From the NCBI GenBank assembly GCA_031537795.1, contig JAVKNF010000007.1, positions 1-44,182 on the forward strand: a stretch of DNA of 44,182 nt. The letters are read 5' to 3'. Positions 43,113 through 44,182 of the stretch are shown here, in pieces. A program made the translations under genes and the position numbers. The first letter of the stretch is position 1; the number at the start of each line of letters is the position of its first letter. The notes under the pieces were generated by a model that was given only the letters and a program-made list of their open reading frames with translations, was not told the origin of the DNA and did not search any database. Source of the stretch: JAVKNF01 sp031537795 (GTDB lineage: Bacteria > Pseudomonadota > Alphaproteobacteria > Rickettsiales > Deianiraeaceae).

Positions 43113-43157
43113 GATCTAAAGATATATATTTTTTCTATAATAAAATTTTATAATTTA

Positions 43158-43185
43158 TTGATTATTATTCATTTTCTTTTATAAT
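43158..43185 (+). promoter_or_regulatory. Candidate promoter for the repeat protein
   Basis: TTGATT (43158-43163), 16 nt, TATAAT (43180-43185), only 10 nt before the ATG at 43196, so the leader would be only a few nucleotides. It is the best -10 match in this gap. Confidence 0.45.
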
Positions 43186-43195
43186 CTCGTTGTTT

Positions 43196-44182
43196 ATGCC
43201 ATCTGTTAAGCAATTAGAGTTAAAAAAGTCTTTATTATTTTCTTTAAATGGTACTTTTGTGGAAAAAGATGATAAAACTAAAAATTTTCAAAAAATAGAA
43301 ACATCTTCTCTTATTTTTTCAATGCTTGGAGGTCTTGGAGGGCCTATATTTTTAGATGAAGAAGACGAGGTTGAGGTGCAAGATCCTTCTGAATTTCCAA
43401 AAGAAGGAATCCTTCAAAGAGAGGGAAAGAATTATGTTAAAATAAAAACAATATGCGAATATTTGAATAAAGATAATACAGAAATAAAAGATTTAGACAA
43501 GTTTAAAAAGAATTTTATAGAACCAATAGATAATAAATTAAAAGGAATAAGAGAAACAAATACAACTATCAACAGAGCTTCAACGATTGCTTCTTTTGGA
43601 ATAGGAATTGCCGGTACTGTTGTTTTTATGACAGGCGTTGCCACTATAGGTCCAATATTGGGGGTTGGGGGTGCTTTAATTGGTGTGATAAATCTAAGTA
43701 AAATGGGTTACGGAATATATAAATCGAAAGATAAAATTGAATCTTCACCTAAAGTTGCAGATGAGATAAATAAAATTGAAAAACAAAAAGAAGAACTTCA
43801 AAAAGAAGAGCAACAAGAGATAATAAGACAAAAAGAAGAAGAAGCTCTCAATGTAAAAGACAAAGAACGACAACTTATGCAAAGTCAAGCTGAAATTCAG
43901 AAATTAAAAAAACAAAAAGAAGAGGATGAATTGAAGAAGAGTGAATTTTTAAATCAGTTAAATAAAGAGCAACAAGAAAAAGAACAAAAAGAAAAAGAGA
44001 ATGAATTGAAAAAAGTTCAACAAATACAACAACCTCAAACAATGTCATATTATCAAGCTCCTCCACAAAATTATATTAATCCTCAATTTCAACAAACACA
44101 ACAACCTCAAACAATGTCATATTATCAAGTTCCTCCACAAAATTATATTAATCCTCAATTTCAACAAACACAACAACCTCAA
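43196..44182 (+). CDS. Glycine-rich-membrane, coiled-coil and Pro/Gln-repeat protein (partial, 3' end cut)
   Basis: An open frame of 329 codons from the ATG at 43196 runs off the window with no stop. The N-terminal part (1-105) looks globular. About 123-170 is a Gly/Ala-rich hydrophobic stretch (ASFGIGIAGTVVFMTGVATIGPILGVGGALIG), which could form one or two membrane-inserting helices. About 175-275 is a Glu/Lys/Gln coiled coil, followed by tandem 24-residue repeats rich in Pro, Gln and Tyr. No family recognised. The combination of a hydrophobic segment, coiled coil and repeat tail suggests a surface or secreted protein. Confidence 0.75.
   Translation, partial: MPSVKQLELKKSLLFSLNGTFVEKDDKTKNFQKIETSSLIFSMLGGLGGPIFLDEEDEVEVQDPSEFPKEGILQREGKNYVKIKTICEYLNKDNTEIKDLDKFKKNFIEPIDNKLKGIRETNTTINRASTIASFGIGIAGTVVFMTGVATIGPILGVGGALIGVINLSKMGYGIYKSKDKIESSPKVADEINKIEKQKEELQKEEQQEIIRQKEEEALNVKDKERQLMQSQAEIQKLKKQKEEDELKKSEFLNQLNKEQQEKEQKEKENELKKVQQIQQPQTMSYYQAPPQNYINPQFQQTQQPQTMSYYQVPPQNYINPQFQQTQQPQ
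44033..44182 (+). repeat. 72-bp in-frame tandem repeat at the window end
   Basis: Unit 1 is 44033-44104, unit 2 is 44105-44176, and a third begins at 44177 and is cut off by the window end. Each 72-bp unit codes for 24 residues starting PQTMSYYQ and ending in QFQQTQQ. The two complete units seem identical at DNA level except for one change, GCT to GTT (Ala to Val), at 44065-44067 versus 44137-44139. Near identity means recent expansion or ongoing homogenisation. Confidence 0.9.

Noticed and set aside
44033..44182. Tandem repeats considered as a CRISPR array
   Set aside because: Units are directly adjacent, have no spacers and stay in the coding frame of one protein; no cas gene is nearby.

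Overview
The window is a very AT-rich, tightly packed bacterial chromosome segment with about 50 genes and no gene-free stretch over 300 bases. It most likely comes from an obligate intracellular alphaproteobacterium of the Rickettsiales type. Supporting signs are a lone VirB9 (T4SS), a protein resembling the Rickettsiales DUF2610 family, a single gene-transfer-agent (GTA) gene standing alone, scattered ribosomal and ATP synthase genes, ankyrin and repeat proteins, and strongly drifted housekeeping proteins. The assignment is inferred from gene content and composition, not from a phylogeny.

Layout. 1-3062: a gene tail, a small unknown protein, a degenerate CcmA-like ABC ATPase and ftsH. 3147-5838: an O-antigen-ligase-like protein, an atpI-position gene and atpB in an overlapping run, then a tiny LptM-like lipoprotein and rpsJ on the other strand. 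5898-8997: sodB and nrdB, followed without a gap by a two-gene restriction-modification unit (C5 methyltransferase and PD-(D/E)XK nuclease). 9077-12685: a GTA host-specificity (TIM-barrel) protein. 12835-18333: a large unknown protein, rho with an Asn-rich extension, a small helical protein with a strong promoter, and an MFS transporter. 18429-25429: pccA, a DUF2610-like protein, clpX/clpP, a secreted ankyrin protein and ssb. 25426-31663: virB9, a shortened glutamine-synthetase-like protein, folC, murD, a DciA-like protein, rlmE and two unknown genes. 31786-38674: secY, a DUF2061-like protein, two LysE-type exporters, a very divergent Ffh, an LptE-like protein, a secreted intradiol-dioxygenase-like protein, a possible outer-membrane barrel and a PEBP protein. 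38726-44182: an atpC-like gene, a WecA-type transferase, HU, pdhA, holB, lolD, and a repeat protein that runs off the window end.

The genes describe a cell with peptidoglycan synthesis (murD), LPS assembly and probably an O-chain (WaaL-like, WecA-like, LptE-like, LptM-like), lipoprotein sorting (lolD), protein export (secY, ffh), aerobic metabolism (pdhA, pccA, ATP synthase, sodB), a class Ia ribonucleotide reductase, ATP-dependent proteolysis and a type IV secretion part. The accessory layer is the restriction-modification pair, the GTA relic, the ankyrin and tandem-repeat proteins, and several orphans.

Two themes stand out. First, compaction: three convergent gene pairs end on one shared TTAA, four same-strand pairs overlap by exactly 14 nt, and promoter-like boxes sit almost on top of start codons, several with TTGCAA in the -35 position. 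Second, conserved proteins whose ORF is intact but whose catalytic motifs are eroded: the CcmA-like ATPase, Ffh, the GS-like protein and one LysE copy.
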